From: Thraustochytrium sp. TN22
Lineage: Eukaryota; Sar; Bigyra; Thraustochytrida; Thraustochytriidae
Assembly (NCBI GenBank): GCA_013306675.1
Contig: JABLUY010000286.1
Location: 1-42,369 of the forward strand
Reading direction: 5' to 3'
Length of the DNA: 42,369 nucleotides
The notes beneath the pieces were generated by a model that was not told the DNA's origin, ran no database searches, and worked only from the letters and a program-made list of their open reading frames with translations. Positions 19,009 to 28,400 of this stretch are shown here, in pieces. Made by a program: the position numbers and the translations under genes. Position 1 is the stretch's first letter, and the number at the start of each line of letters is the position of its first letter.

Positions 19009-19443
19009 TCTGGCCCGGGCAAATTGAAGCTACGTGAAGCAAGCCTCTCTGCCAGGTTCTTCCGACTCGGACTCGTACATGATCGTAACGAGAATTTTTA
19101 TAATTTGACGCAGCGGACGAAACTTTGGTTGTACTTGAAGCGCAACGACATTGTCTCTTCTACACGAATACTTCGCCCTCGTCTTCTAGCTAGAAGCAGT
19201 TGTAGACCAGATTGATTGCGAGGGCGCGATCTGGCCCGGGCACGTTGAAGCTACGTGAAGCAAGCCTCTCTGCCAGTTTCTTCCGACTCTGACTCGGACA
19301 TGATCGTAACGAGAATTTTTGACACAGCGGACGAAACTTTGGTTGTACTTGAAGCGCGACGACATCTTCTCTTCTCCACGAATACTTCGCCCTCGTCTTC
19401 TAGCTAGTAGTAGTTGTAGACCAGATTGATTGTGAGGGCGCGA
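19009..19443. repeat. 221-bp direct tandem duplication that includes a gene 3' end
   Basis: Copy A (19009-19229) and copy B (19230-19443) both start TCTGGCCCGGGCA and end GAGGGCGCGA. They differ by substitutions and by an ~8-bp AT insertion in copy A near 19098. Copy B contains the last 13 codons and stop of the membrane-protein gene; copy A carries a mutated version of the same segment. The duplication therefore arose from this gene's 3' end and flank. Confidence 0.9.
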
Positions 19444-20108
19444 CGTTTCAGTTCGAGTATGTCTTTGACGCGACTCGTAAACTCTTGACCGAACCACCGC
19501 GTCGCCACGACCTCAATCTGATCCTGCAGCGCGTCCACTTCACGACCGTTTCTCACGTCCTCATCGAAGTAACAAGACCTACAGATGATAAGGTCTGCAT
19601 CCAGATTGCATCGGAAGATGCTATTCGTATCAGGAACACCATGTGTTATGATGGCCATCTCTGCCAGCGAGAAAGGTAAGGTCACGACGTAGCCGATGAC
19701 TTCGTAGCCACCCGCGGCCAGAATCATGACGGCACCTAGCGTCAACAGCGCACCAGCTATGAGGAATACGAATGCCAGACCACCAGGGGGTGCGCGGCTG
19801 GAGCGATGAGCAGGGGTGTAAAACCTGGTCAGGATGGACACTCCCACGAGAAATATGACGACGGCAACGAGTGCCCCACGATTCGTCTGATTCCATTCAA
19901 TTATAACGAGACCTGCAACCCCATGGAGGACAGTCAGCTTCAGGCGATTGACCAAACGCATTCGAGGGTCACGCGAGATACGTTTGTCAAAGTAAGCTGA
20001 AGCCAAAATGACCTCGCCGATTAGGCCCGCGATACCAATGCCAAGCAGAATTGATTGAAGAGTGTCGGAAGGCGCGGAGTTGAGAAGCACTGCAACGAAC
20101 GAATACAT
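19404..20108 (-). CDS. Multi-pass membrane protein of unknown function
   Basis: This 234-residue protein matches no family I recognise. Hydrophobic segments lie at about 18-40, 62-72, 80-97 and 108-148, the last long enough for two spans, suggesting four or five membrane passes. A hydrophilic C-terminal domain of about 70 residues follows, with a Cys-rich spot (IICRSCYFDEDV). The coding sequence is visibly less GC-biased at third positions than CCT7, COQ2 or the KH-protein gene. That may mean recent acquisition, weak expression or relaxed constraint. Its 3' end is duplicated downstream (19009-19229). The frame is open and the hydrophobic pattern coherent, so it is probably a real gene. Confidence 0.6.
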   Translation of the reverse strand: MYSFVAVLLNSAPSDTLQSILLGIGIAGLIGEVILASAYFDKRISRDPRMRLVNRLKLTVLHGVAGLVIIEWNQTNRGALVAVVIFLVGVSILTRFYTPAHRSSRAPPGGLAFVFLIAGALLTLGAVMILAAGGYEVIGYVVTLPFSLAEMAIITHGVPDTNSIFRCNLDADLIICRSCYFDEDVRNGREVDALQDQIEVVATRWFGQEFTSRVKDILELKRRALTINLVYNYY

Positions 20109-20298
20109 CGCGATCTCACTTGCAATGTTCTAGAGAAGAAGTGCTCTCTCGTCTAGGCCTCTAGGCCTACAACAGCCAGGCAGAGGTGGCAGTGGAGGTA
20201 CGGTGGTAGCGTGGGCTGCGTGGGTTGGCGGCGGCTGGCGGCGGCTGGTCATGGCTTAGGAGGCATAGGGAGTGTGCAGTTCGCGGACCAGTACCATG

Positions 20299-20395
20299 AG
20301 AACGTGAACGTGACTGAACGTGAACGGTGACGTGGAACGGGTGGAACAATATGGAACGTTGTGGAACGATGTGGAACGATGGCGAGGAGTGGCGA
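20299..20395. repeat. Degenerate GTGGAACGAT-type tandem repeat
   Basis: At least eight (G)GAACG units at 6- to 12-base spacing; the clearest are successive GTGGAACGAT copies near 20359-20380. Confidence 0.75.
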
Positions 20396-21336
20396 ACGTA
20401 GGGGACTCGCACCCGAATACGGAGTAGCTCTCAGCCAGAGGCTAGCTCTAGCTAGAGCTAGCTAGCAAACTAGGGAGAGACAACAAGCGCCGCGACGAGA
20501 GAGGCGCTCCCTGGCCCGTGTCGCCCCGTGACTGCTTACTACTACTAATGGCCCGGCTCGCGCGGTGGGGTGTACGCACTCCGCGAGACTGGGCTGAGCC
20601 CGCAGCCAGGGCGGCGCCCAAGCTGCTAGCTGCTCAAAAGAGCAAGCTCTCAAGCTCTCACTTTCAAGCCTGCAGTGCAAGAGGTTCGTCACGCTAGCGG
20701 CGTGTGCCTAGCACGGGAGCAGCCCTCGTTTGCACCTTCATCGTCCTCCGGTCGGATCTCGTGCAAGCGGCGAGCGCAGCGCAGGTGTGCCGGGCGGCCA
20801 AGCACTGGCAGGCAGCCAGGCAGCCAAAGCCCGAGGCTGCTGGCTGGTTGCCAATGCCATTGGCATCGCTCAACCAAGTTGAACGCGCAAGAACGCCGCC
20901 CCCGCCTCCGACCAGCGCCACACCACGCTCGCACACGCCGCCACATCAACACTCGCACGCCAGGGGACGCTCGCTCGCACGCGCCTTTGGAGGGCGTCTC
21001 TTGAAAGCAGCCAGCCACAAGGTTCGGGATAACATCCATAAGTTGCCTCTCGGTGCAGCGCCCAGGCCCCGCTCCGAGTCGCTGCGCGCCAAAACTTTGA
21101 CGCAGCCCGGCAGGCCTGGACAAAGAAAGGAAAGGACGCCACGCGGCGGCGGCCCGGGCTGCCGGGCGGGCACTCTCGTCCTTCGGGCTCCTTCCGCCAA
21201 CGACGCCGGCCCGGAGGCACGCGAGTGGAGCACGCTGAAGCAAGCCGAAGCAAGGAACCCACCCGCACGCACGCGCGCGCGCTGTCAACTCGCCGAGCTA
21301 CCGAGACCTCGGCTCCGACGCCGCTCGTGTCGCCCG

Positions 21337-21432
21337 GCCTCGCCTCGCCTCGCCTCGCCTCGCCCTTGGCTTGGCTCGGCTCGGCTCGGCTCGGCTCGGC
21401 TCGGCTCGGCCCAGCCCAGCCCAGCCCAGCCG
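21337..21432. repeat. Three adjoining pentanucleotide repeat arrays
   Basis: A (CGCCT)n array (21337-21364), a (TCGGC)n array (21373-21410) and a (CAGCC)n array (21411-21432) follow one another almost without break, about 700 bp upstream of the EF-hand gene. Confidence 0.92.
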
Positions 21433-22040
21433 CCCGGCCTCGCTCCAAGCAGCACCTCGCCATTCCTGCCGCCTCCTGGAGTGTGGCGGGGCCCGCCGGG
21501 CCGCACCGCGACGATGACGATGGTGAGCGAGGAGATGAGCGACGACAGCCTGGGCCTGGCCCACCGCCGCGGCCTGCAGTGGCGCAAGTGCCTCCCTCGC
21601 TCGGGCCGACTTGCGGCGGCCGATTCGGCGACTTGCGCGGGCGGGCGGCCCTACTTGGACAGACTCCGGCCGCGCGCGCGCCGTCGCACACCCGACTGGA
21701 CTGGCACGTGCAAGGGCTATCAAGGGGCCTATCGTTTCGTCCCCCTGGGCCTCTGGCGCCAGGGGCGACGCCGCGCCCCTCACGTCTCTGCGACCGAAGG
21801 CCCCAGTGGAGGCGAGAGGAAATCCCCCGCGGGTGAAGTGGATGCGTAGGGAGGACGTCACTGGAGGGGAGAGGAGCCCCCCCCCACGGCTGCACAAGGG
21901 CGGCGGTGGAGGACTGCGGGGGGACGGAGCAAGGGCGTCGGAGGGCGGCGGCCAGAGAGGGGCTGGCCAGGCGCACGTGCTCCAGGCGGGGCGACTCTGC
22001 AGCAAACCCAAAAGCGATCGCAAGACCAAACGCGCGATCG

Positions 22041-22086
22041 AGACAGACAGACAGACAGACAGACAGACAGGCAAGGCAAGGCAAGC
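22041..22086. repeat. (AGAC)n microsatellite followed by GCAAG repeats
   Basis: Seven AGAC units and a few GCAAG units end about 25 bp before the EF-hand gene start codon, so they probably lie in its 5' untranslated region. Confidence 0.92.
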
Positions 22087-22111
22087 AGCCAGCAGCAGCC
22101 AGCACAAGAAG

Positions 22112-22933
22112 ATGGCCGCCTTCACCGAGGACGACTCCTTCGTGGAGAAGTTCAAGGAGCTTCAGGCCGAGTCCATCGATGAGCAGCGCGACGTCTTCGC
22201 GCGCCGCTTCGTGTTCTCGCTCGGCGAGCGGTACTCGGAGGTCTTCGACCTCGCGACCGCCTTCACGGCGGCGTGCGCCGCGGACGAGGGCGGCGAGACG
22301 CTGAGCATGGCCGGCGCCGCCAACTTTCTCCAGCAGAACGGCAAGACCCGCACCGCCACGCAGCGCCGCGCCGAGCTCAAGGACGTCGACCTGAACCAGG
22401 ACGGCCGCTGCTCGTTCATTGAGTACCTGCTGCTCCACTACAAGATCATGATCCTCGAGGAGTACTTCCGCCGCCACGAGATGGAGCCGGACGTGGACAT
22501 GGACAACGACGGCGTCGGCGTGACGGGCGTTGGCGAGCGCCTCGTGCAGGAGCTCTTCTCGGTGCCGCAGGGCGTCGACCCGGAGCTCGAGAAGATGATG
22601 AAGGAGTTCTCCATCGAGCACGCCAAGCGCAAGGCCAAGATCGCCGAGCTCGAGGCCAAGGTCGCCGCTGGTGGCGTCAAGGGCATGGCGGCCAAGAACA
22701 CCCTCGAGCAGCTCATGCTGGAGGACCAGACCTCCATGCACGCCATCGAGGCGCGTATCACCGCTGCCGTCAAGAAGGCTGTGAGCAAGGCCAACAAGGA
22801 GCTCGCTGGCAAGACCGCTGCTGCCGACGCTGACGCCGAGGCCAAGCGCGTGGCTGGCCGTGGCAAGCTCGCCGAGAAGATGGCCATGTTCAACAAGCGC
22901 GTGTCCGAGCGTCTCAGCCTTGGCCGCAAGTAA
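22112..22933 (+). CDS. EF-hand calcium-binding protein with C-terminal coiled coil
   Basis: The protein is 273 residues from the ATG at 22112; the frame is open upstream, but that part is repeat-derived. A helical N-terminus (FVEKFKELQAESIDEQRDVF) precedes a canonical 12-residue EF-hand loop at 93-104 (DLNQDGRCSFIE) with Asp, Asn, Asp and the terminal Glu all in place, followed by YLLLHYK. A second acidic loop (about 127-138, DVDMDNDGVGVT) lacks the final Glu and is probably degenerate. The rest is Lys/Glu/Ala-rich helix suited to a coiled coil. The order of helical N-terminus, single strong EF-hand with EYLL.HYK, and long helix recalls cytosolic protist EF-hand proteins, some of them actin-associated. 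That comparison is from memory. No membrane segment or signal peptide is seen. Confidence 0.88.
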   Translation: MAAFTEDDSFVEKFKELQAESIDEQRDVFARRFVFSLGERYSEVFDLATAFTAACAADEGGETLSMAGAANFLQQNGKTRTATQRRAELKDVDLNQDGRCSFIEYLLLHYKIMILEEYFRRHEMEPDVDMDNDGVGVTGVGERLVQELFSVPQGVDPELEKMMKEFSIEHAKRKAKIAELEAKVAAGGVKGMAAKNTLEQLMLEDQTSMHAIEARITAAVKKAVSKANKELAGKTAAADADAEAKRVAGRGKLAEKMAMFNKRVSERLSLGRK

Positions 22934-23145
22934 GGGAAAGTGAGTGCCGCGCTGCGCCGCTGTTGTGCTTGTGCGGCGCCGGCTCCCTTGGGTGTTCGTG
23001 CGCCCGCATTGATGTTCTACGTACCAAGAGATAGATGACGACGACGATGAGAAGGAGGAGGAGGAAGAGGAGGAGAAGAAGATGTGAAAGACCCCAAAAC
23101 AAACATAAACCACCTAATCTTCGCTGTGCTGTTTGATTTGATTAT
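22934..23145. other. Convergent 3' spacer between EF-hand gene and COQ2
   Basis: It contains a purine-rich GAGGAG/GAAGAAG tract at about 23035-23084 and an AT-richer segment after it. This is where the two convergent transcripts should end. Confidence 0.5.
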
Positions 23146-24303
23146 TCAGGCAAGCAACTTGCCACCAACAATGCCGGCCAGCATGAGCGCACCCACGTAT
23201 TGGTTTGAGACGAAGCGTTGCGTCAGATTGAGCCGGTCCTCCAGGTCCGCCGTGCCAACCTGCCACGCGAAGTGCGCACCGGTGCCCGCCAGAGCGGCCC
23301 AGTACAGAGGGGAGTCACCCAGGCCGGCGTTCGCACCGGCCAGCGCCCACAAGCCCAGCGCGCCAGCGCCAAAGGCCGCCAGCACCGGCTTCGCGTTCTC
23401 ATCGCCAATCGTCAGCGCCGACGACCGCAGCCCCAGCGCGCGGTCGTCGTCCTTGTCCTGATGCGCATAGATCGTGTCGTACATGAGCGTCCACAGCGCG
23501 CCGCCCAGGTACAGTGGACCGGTCACCGAGAGATCCAAGCTCCCGTGCACCGCCGCCCACCCGAGCAGCGCCCCCCAGTTGAACGTCAGCCCCAAGACGG
23601 CCTGCGGCCAGCCCGTGACGCGCTTCGCCAGCGGGTACAGCGCCACGGGCACCAAAGAGACCGCACCCAGGCCGATCGTGAACATGTTCATCTGCACGAG
23701 CACGCCCAGGCCCACGCTGCACTGCGCCGCCAAAAAGGCGATCGCCTGCGCTGGCGTCACGCGCCCCGACGCCAGGGGCCGCTGCCGTGTGCGCTTCACC
23801 TTGCCGTCAATGTCGCGGTCCCAGAAGTCGTTGATCGTGCAGCCCGCGCCACGCATCACGAAGGCACCCACGCCGAAGAGCGCCATGAGGCGCAGATCTG
23901 GCAGCGCGCCGGCCTCGCCCGCCAGCGCGATGCTCCACAGCCCCGGGAACAGGAGCAGGTAGGTGCCGATCGGCCGGTCCACGCGCGCCAACTTTGCGTA
24001 CGGCAGCACTGAGTCCGGGAGCACCCGGTCCGCCCACGTCGCATTCTGGTCCTTGTACAGGTCATCGTCATTACCCTCCTTCTTGGGCCCCGGCGACGCC
24101 GACGGCGGCGTCGACGTCGCCGTCGCGCCCTGCGCCTTGCTCGCGCTTTCCGCCAGCCAGCGTCGCGTCGTCTTGCCCATGGCTTGGCTTGGCACAGCCA
24201 GCTGCCAGACGCTCGGCGCACCCCTGCTGGAGCCGGCTGCCCGCGCCGCCGCGTGCGCCGCTGCCATCCTCGACGCGCCGCGCGCCGCCCAGATCCCGCG
24301 CAT
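23146..24303 (-). CDS. COQ2: 4-hydroxybenzoate polyprenyltransferase, mitochondrial (ubiquinone biosynthesis)
   Basis: This 385-residue UbiA-family enzyme should attach the polyprenyl tail to 4-hydroxybenzoate in the inner mitochondrial membrane, the first membrane step of ubiquinone synthesis. The first ~60 residues are Arg/Ala/Ser-rich without acidic residues, as in a mitochondrial targeting peptide. The first Asp-rich motif is NDFWDRDID (158-166) in the family context [22 protein letters not shown]. The second is [13 protein letters not shown] (275-287). Both coordinate Mg-diphosphate. RPLASGRVT follows the first motif as in COQ2. About eight hydrophobic helices surround these motifs. The length fits eukaryotic COQ2, which is favoured over COX10 and plastid prenyltransferases by the motif context. 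No intron is needed. Confidence 0.95.
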   Translation of the reverse strand: MRGIWAARGASRMAAAHAAARAAGSSRGAPSVWQLAVPSQAMGKTTRRWLAESASKAQGATATSTPPSASPGPKKEGNDDDLYKDQNATWADRVLPDSVLPYAKLARVDRPIGTYLLLFPGLWSIALAGEAGALPDLRLMALFGVGAFVMRGAGCTINDFWDRDIDGKVKRTRQRPLASGRVTPAQAIAFLAAQCSVGLGVLVQMNMFTIGLGAVSLVPVALYPLAKRVTGWPQAVLGLTFNWGALLGWAAVHGSLDLSVTGPLYLGGALWTLMYDTIYAHQDKDDDRALGLRSSALTIGDENAKPVLAAFGAGALGLWALAGANAGLGDSPLYWAALAGTGAHFAWQVGTADLEDRLNLTQRFVSNQYVGALMLAGIVGGKLLA

Positions 24304-24710
24304 CTTGCTTGGCTCAGGCTTTTGCCTTTTTGTCGGCCGCCGCGACGCACTGCAAGCGGCGGCGGCTCAAGGCAGCTCAGGCTGCAGTGAGAGTCAGTGG
24401 TGAGTATGATGTCCGTGAGCACGGCGTGGCATCGGGTGACCGTGACGTAACGTGGCTCGCTCACCACATGCCCACGGCACTATCTTGTAACGCGATTAAA
24501 AGCTGGGGGTTAAGTTACCACATCGGTCGCCTGCCGTGTAAGTTGATGAACGGCGTGTGGCTTGTTTTTGTTGACTTTCTTCCTTGCCAACGCTCGTGGC
24601 AGGTGACGAGACCGCTCCCGAGGAAGAAACCTTTCCCTTTTTTTCGGCGCTGCGGATCACTCACTCTGCATGTCGTGGTCGAGTTGCACGCTGTGGCAGG
24701 TTGCTTCCTG

Positions 24711-24900
24711 TCATGCTGCATTCTTCACTGTCCCTGGGACCAGCTCGAGTCCCTTGAACGAACGAGGCCACTGTACGTACTCCTTGAGCATGCTGGCCTC
24801 CCACTCGTGGCGCTCGGACGATGGCACGGCAAGTGCGTCCTTGTAAGTGGCAGGTGTGGTCTCGTTCCGAATCTCCAAGGCGTGGTGGGGCGAAGGCGAT
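24711..24900 (-). pseudogene. Relic of a Ty1/copia-type retrotransposon polyprotein
   Basis: The minus strand reads ETTPATYKDALAVPSSERHE, then WEASMLKEY and, a few residues on, LELVPGTVK. This matches the conserved lead-in to the copia reverse transcriptase (P.TY.EAL..P....W..AM..E...L......ELVP), slightly condensed. No reverse-transcriptase core, integrase, RNase H or LTR is visible around it, so it is an isolated fossil. The similarity was judged by eye over about 50 residues. Confidence 0.55.
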
Positions 24901-25340
24901 GGAGAGGCGGTGGAGCCAGGCGGTGAGCCGGTTGGACTCATCCCTCGCTGCTCGAAATATGCCCATCGCGCTCGGCGCTTCCTCGCTTCCTCTCTGCTCG
25001 ACGCCCGGCCCTCTCTCGCGCTCGCCTCCTGGCTGCAGTGCTTGGTGCGCCGGGTCTCGCCTTGTGCTTGCTCGCACGCAACGCACCAACTCGCTCGCGC
25101 AGTACAAGTTCTGTCGCACCACGCGTGCAGTGGTGGCTCGGGCGCGGTCGCCTGCCACGGTCGTCGCCCGCGGCCGCTCGCTGCTCGCTCGCTGACTCAG
25201 CCAGAGCATGCAGTGCGATCAGTGACAGTGAATAGCTAGCTACTCGGCAGGAGCCCGGCGACGGCGAGGTTCTCCGCCGCGTCCCAGGGCGCCAGGTGGC
25301 GGCTGTACCCCAACGCTGCCGGCAGTGCCGGCTAACGCTT

Positions 25341-25440
25341 TTCGAAAGCGCGCGGCGGGGCGGCGCGCGGCGGGGCGGCGCGGCGGCGCGGCGGGGCGGC
25401 GCGCGAGCGGGCGGCGCGGCGCCAGGCGGCGGCGAAGAAG
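25341..25440. repeat. GGCGCG/GGCGGGG repeat upstream of the KH gene
   Basis: Near-tandem GCGCGGCGGGGCG units of about 10-15 bases lie about 50-140 bp before the start codon, probably in the promoter or 5' untranslated region. Confidence 0.7.
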
Positions 25441-25482
25441 GAGAAGGAGAAGAAGGAGGAGGAGAGGGAGAGGAGGAGGAGG

Positions 25483-28400
25483 ATGGAGGCCGCGCGGGCG
25501 GCGGCAGAGGCGGCGGCCAGCGCGGCGCACGGCGCGGAGGACGCCGTGCGCAGCGCGGCGCGGGACGTCAAGGCGGCGGCGCGCGGCGTGGCGCGCGGCG
25601 CGACGGCGGAGAGCGTGGAACGCGAGCTGGCCGCGCTGGAGGCGCGACGCGAGCGCACGGCGCGCATGACGCTGAACGAGGAGAAGGCCGTGCTCAAGGA
25701 GATGGCGCGGCTGCGCGCCGTCAAGAAGACGCTCGCCAAGGTGCAGCAGGCCGAGGCGAGGCTGGCCGCGGCGCAGGCGCAGCAGGCGAGCGCCGTGCAG
25801 GCACGCGCCGAGGCGGAGCGCGCGCTTAGAGAGGCCGAGGCGCATGCGAAGCGGCAGGCGCTGTGCGAGCGCATCGCGCGTGCGCAGGGCGGGCCGGCGC
25901 TCACGCCCGAGATGCTGGCGCAGCGCGAGGTCGAGGTCCCGCGCGAGCGCGTGGGCCAGTTCGTGGGCAAGCAGGGCGCGCGCCTGGCGGACTTCGAGGA
26001 GAAGTACCGCGTTGCCGTCCAGGTTAGCGGCAGCGGCCAGGTCACGCTGCTGGGCGCCCTGGACGACGTCGAGGCCGCCACCGCCGCGGTGCGCCGCTTT
26101 TGCGACGAGGTCGCCGTGCAGATTCCACTCAGCGAGGCCGACCTGTACGTGCTGCGTTCCGATAAGGGCGCACACATCAAGACCATCGAGTCGCTGCTTG
26201 AGGTTTCGCTCACGCTCACTGGCGCGTCCATGTGGGCTCGCGGGGCGCCCGAGAACGTGGAGCGTGTCAAGGACGCGCTCCGCGACCTCGGCGCCACCTC
26301 GCAGGACCTCGAGGTGGTGCCCAACGGCGCCTTCGTGCGCCTGCTACTCGCGCAAGGCGGCGCTGAGATCCAGGCCGTCGAGGCTGTCTTCTGTGTCGCG
26401 CTCGACCTCGACCGCGCAGCCGGCCGCATCAAGGTCACGGGACGCGCCAAGGAGGTCGCGCAGGCCGTCGACAAGCTGCAGGCCATGGCCGCCGAGAATG
26501 AGGAGCAGACGCGCGAGCTCGCGCTCGAGTCTTCCGATCAGGCCGCTGCCGTCGTCGGCAAGAAGGGCGCCACCGTGCGAGAGCTGCAGCAGACCACCGG
26601 CGCGCACATCACCGTCGTCAAACCCAGCCCAGGCTCCACCGACCCGCCACGCGTACTCATTCGTGCGGTGCCCGCCAAGCTCGGTCCGGCCGAGGACGCC
26701 GTGCGCGCCGTGCTCGACCGCTACGCCAAGGAAAACGTTACACTCACCTTTCCGGAGGCCTACCACGCCGTGCTCTTTGGCACCGCCACTGGCACCGTCT
26801 CCAAGATCAAAGAGATTCAGGACGCATCCGGCGGCGCCTCAGTCGTAGCGCAGCAGCGCCGCCCGGCCTCCGACGCAGACTCGAGCCCGTCTGGCGGCGA
26901 TGCCGCGGGCAGCAGCACGGCGGACAGCGAGCCCGGCGGCGTCTTCCGCATCTTTATTCGCGGCCCGGAAAGCGCCGTGGCCAAGGCGGCCGCCGAGATC
27001 AACGCCCTCGTCGCCGACCTCGCCACTGCCGAGCTCCAAGTGCCCGAGGAGGTGCGCCCGGCCGTCATTGGCGCCAAGGGCGCCGTCATCTCCGAGCTGC
27101 AGCGCGAGACCGCCACAAGCATTTCGCTCGCTGACGGTCGCGCCATCATCCGCGGCCGTGAGGAGGATGTTGCCCGCGCCCAGGGCCTTGTGCAGGACAT
27201 TTTGGACCGCTTCGAGCGTGAAAATGTCACCCTTTTGGTGCTCGCTTCCGCCGCCGGGAACCTCATCGGCAAGGGCGGCGCCACGCTTCGCCGCCTCCGC
27301 GAGGAGACCGGCGCCCAGATCGACGTCCAGATCGACCGCCGGCGCGGCGCCAAGGGCGAGAACACGCCGCCTGCCCCTGCCGACAACGACGGCAACGACG
27401 ACAATGATGGCATGGGCCAAGTAGCACCCGTCAGCACGGTTCGCGTGCGATGCGACGACCCGGACAAGCTCCAGACGGCTGTGGCTTCCGTCCGTGAGCT
27501 CGCCGGCGACGCCATCGTCGCCGAGGCGGACCGCGAGGCCTTCCGCGAGGCGCTCATCCCGATCCCGTCCCCAGAGGCCGTGCGTCGTCTTGTGGGCCGA
27601 GGTGGCGAGACCATCAACAAGCTGCAGGCCGATTATGGCGTGCAGATCGATATCTTGCGCAGCTCGCAGCAGGTTCGCATCTGCGGCCGCGCTGGCGCAC
27701 CCCTGCGCGAGGCGCTCACGCGCACGCGCGACCTGCTACAGGAGGGCGTCCGCGTCACCGAGAAGCTCACAAATGTGCACAAGCGCGTCTTCACTGCGCT
27801 TGAGGACGCCAGCTTGCTGCGCCGCCTGCAGGACGAGACTGGTGCCCGCGCGCACCTCTATCCGGACGGCGACCCGGATGCCGCACCGGACGACACCACG
27901 CCTTCCTATCTGCGGCCCTCCAAACCCGCCGCGCCGGAACCCGTCATTGTTGTCGAGGGCCCGGCATCGTGCGTTGAGGGCCTCAAGGTGGCTCTCGCCG
28001 AGATCGCCGTCGGCGTAGAGCACGAGCTTTTGCGCATGCCTTCCGCGCACCTAGCACACCTGCAGGAGGGCGCGGCGCTGCCCAACGTTGAGCGCCTGCA
28101 GCAGCAGCATGCCGTCACGCTTTCCGTGAACGAAGCGCGTGGTCATGTGCGTCTCGCTGGAAAGCCCAAGGCGCTCTCCGCCGGCAAAGCCGCGCTCTTC
28201 GCGCTCGTCCGCTTCGCGTTCCCCGACCAGGTTGATCGCGTCGTCCTTGACTCGCCCGCACTAATCTCGCAGGTGATTGGCAAGAAAGGCGCCACCATTC
28301 GCAAGATTCAAGACGCCTTTCCGGATGTCCTCATCAGCGTCAGTCGGGAGTCTTGTAGCGTGGACCTCCTTGGCAGTGACTCCGCCGCCGTCCGCGGTGC

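Larger units (their letters stand above)
20109..22111. other. 2-kb repeat-rich spacer
   Basis: No gene is supported. Long frames exist on both strands, including a 747-residue one (20870-23113, minus) that runs antisense through the EF-hand gene, but all are low-complexity or shadow translations. It contains GGAACG-type repeats (20299-20395), GAGCTAGCTAG-type repeats (20432-20468), pentanucleotide arrays (21337-21432) and an AGAC microsatellite (22041-22070). The last kilobase probably holds the EF-hand gene promoter and 5' untranslated region. Confidence 0.6.
24304..25482. other. Spacer between COQ2 and the multi-KH gene, with a retroelement relic
   Basis: Apart from the copia-like fragment, no gene is supported. 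The left part should hold the COQ2 promoter. The stretch at 24480-24660 is less GC-rich. The last 150 bp before 25483 is a GGCGC/GGCGG-rich tract that grades into GA-rich sequence at the KH-protein start. Confidence 0.5.

Noticed and set aside
20870-23113. 747-residue open frame on the minus strand across the EF-hand gene
   Set aside because: It is antisense to a convincing EF-hand coding sequence. Its composition is Leu/Val/His/Arg-rich as expected for the complement of a GC-rich gene, and the remainder is translation of simple repeats.
25240-26486. Minus-strand frames of 311 and 384 residues at the KH gene 5' end
   Set aside because: They are antisense shadows of the multi-KH coding sequence, with Arg/Ala/Ser-rich composition and no domain.
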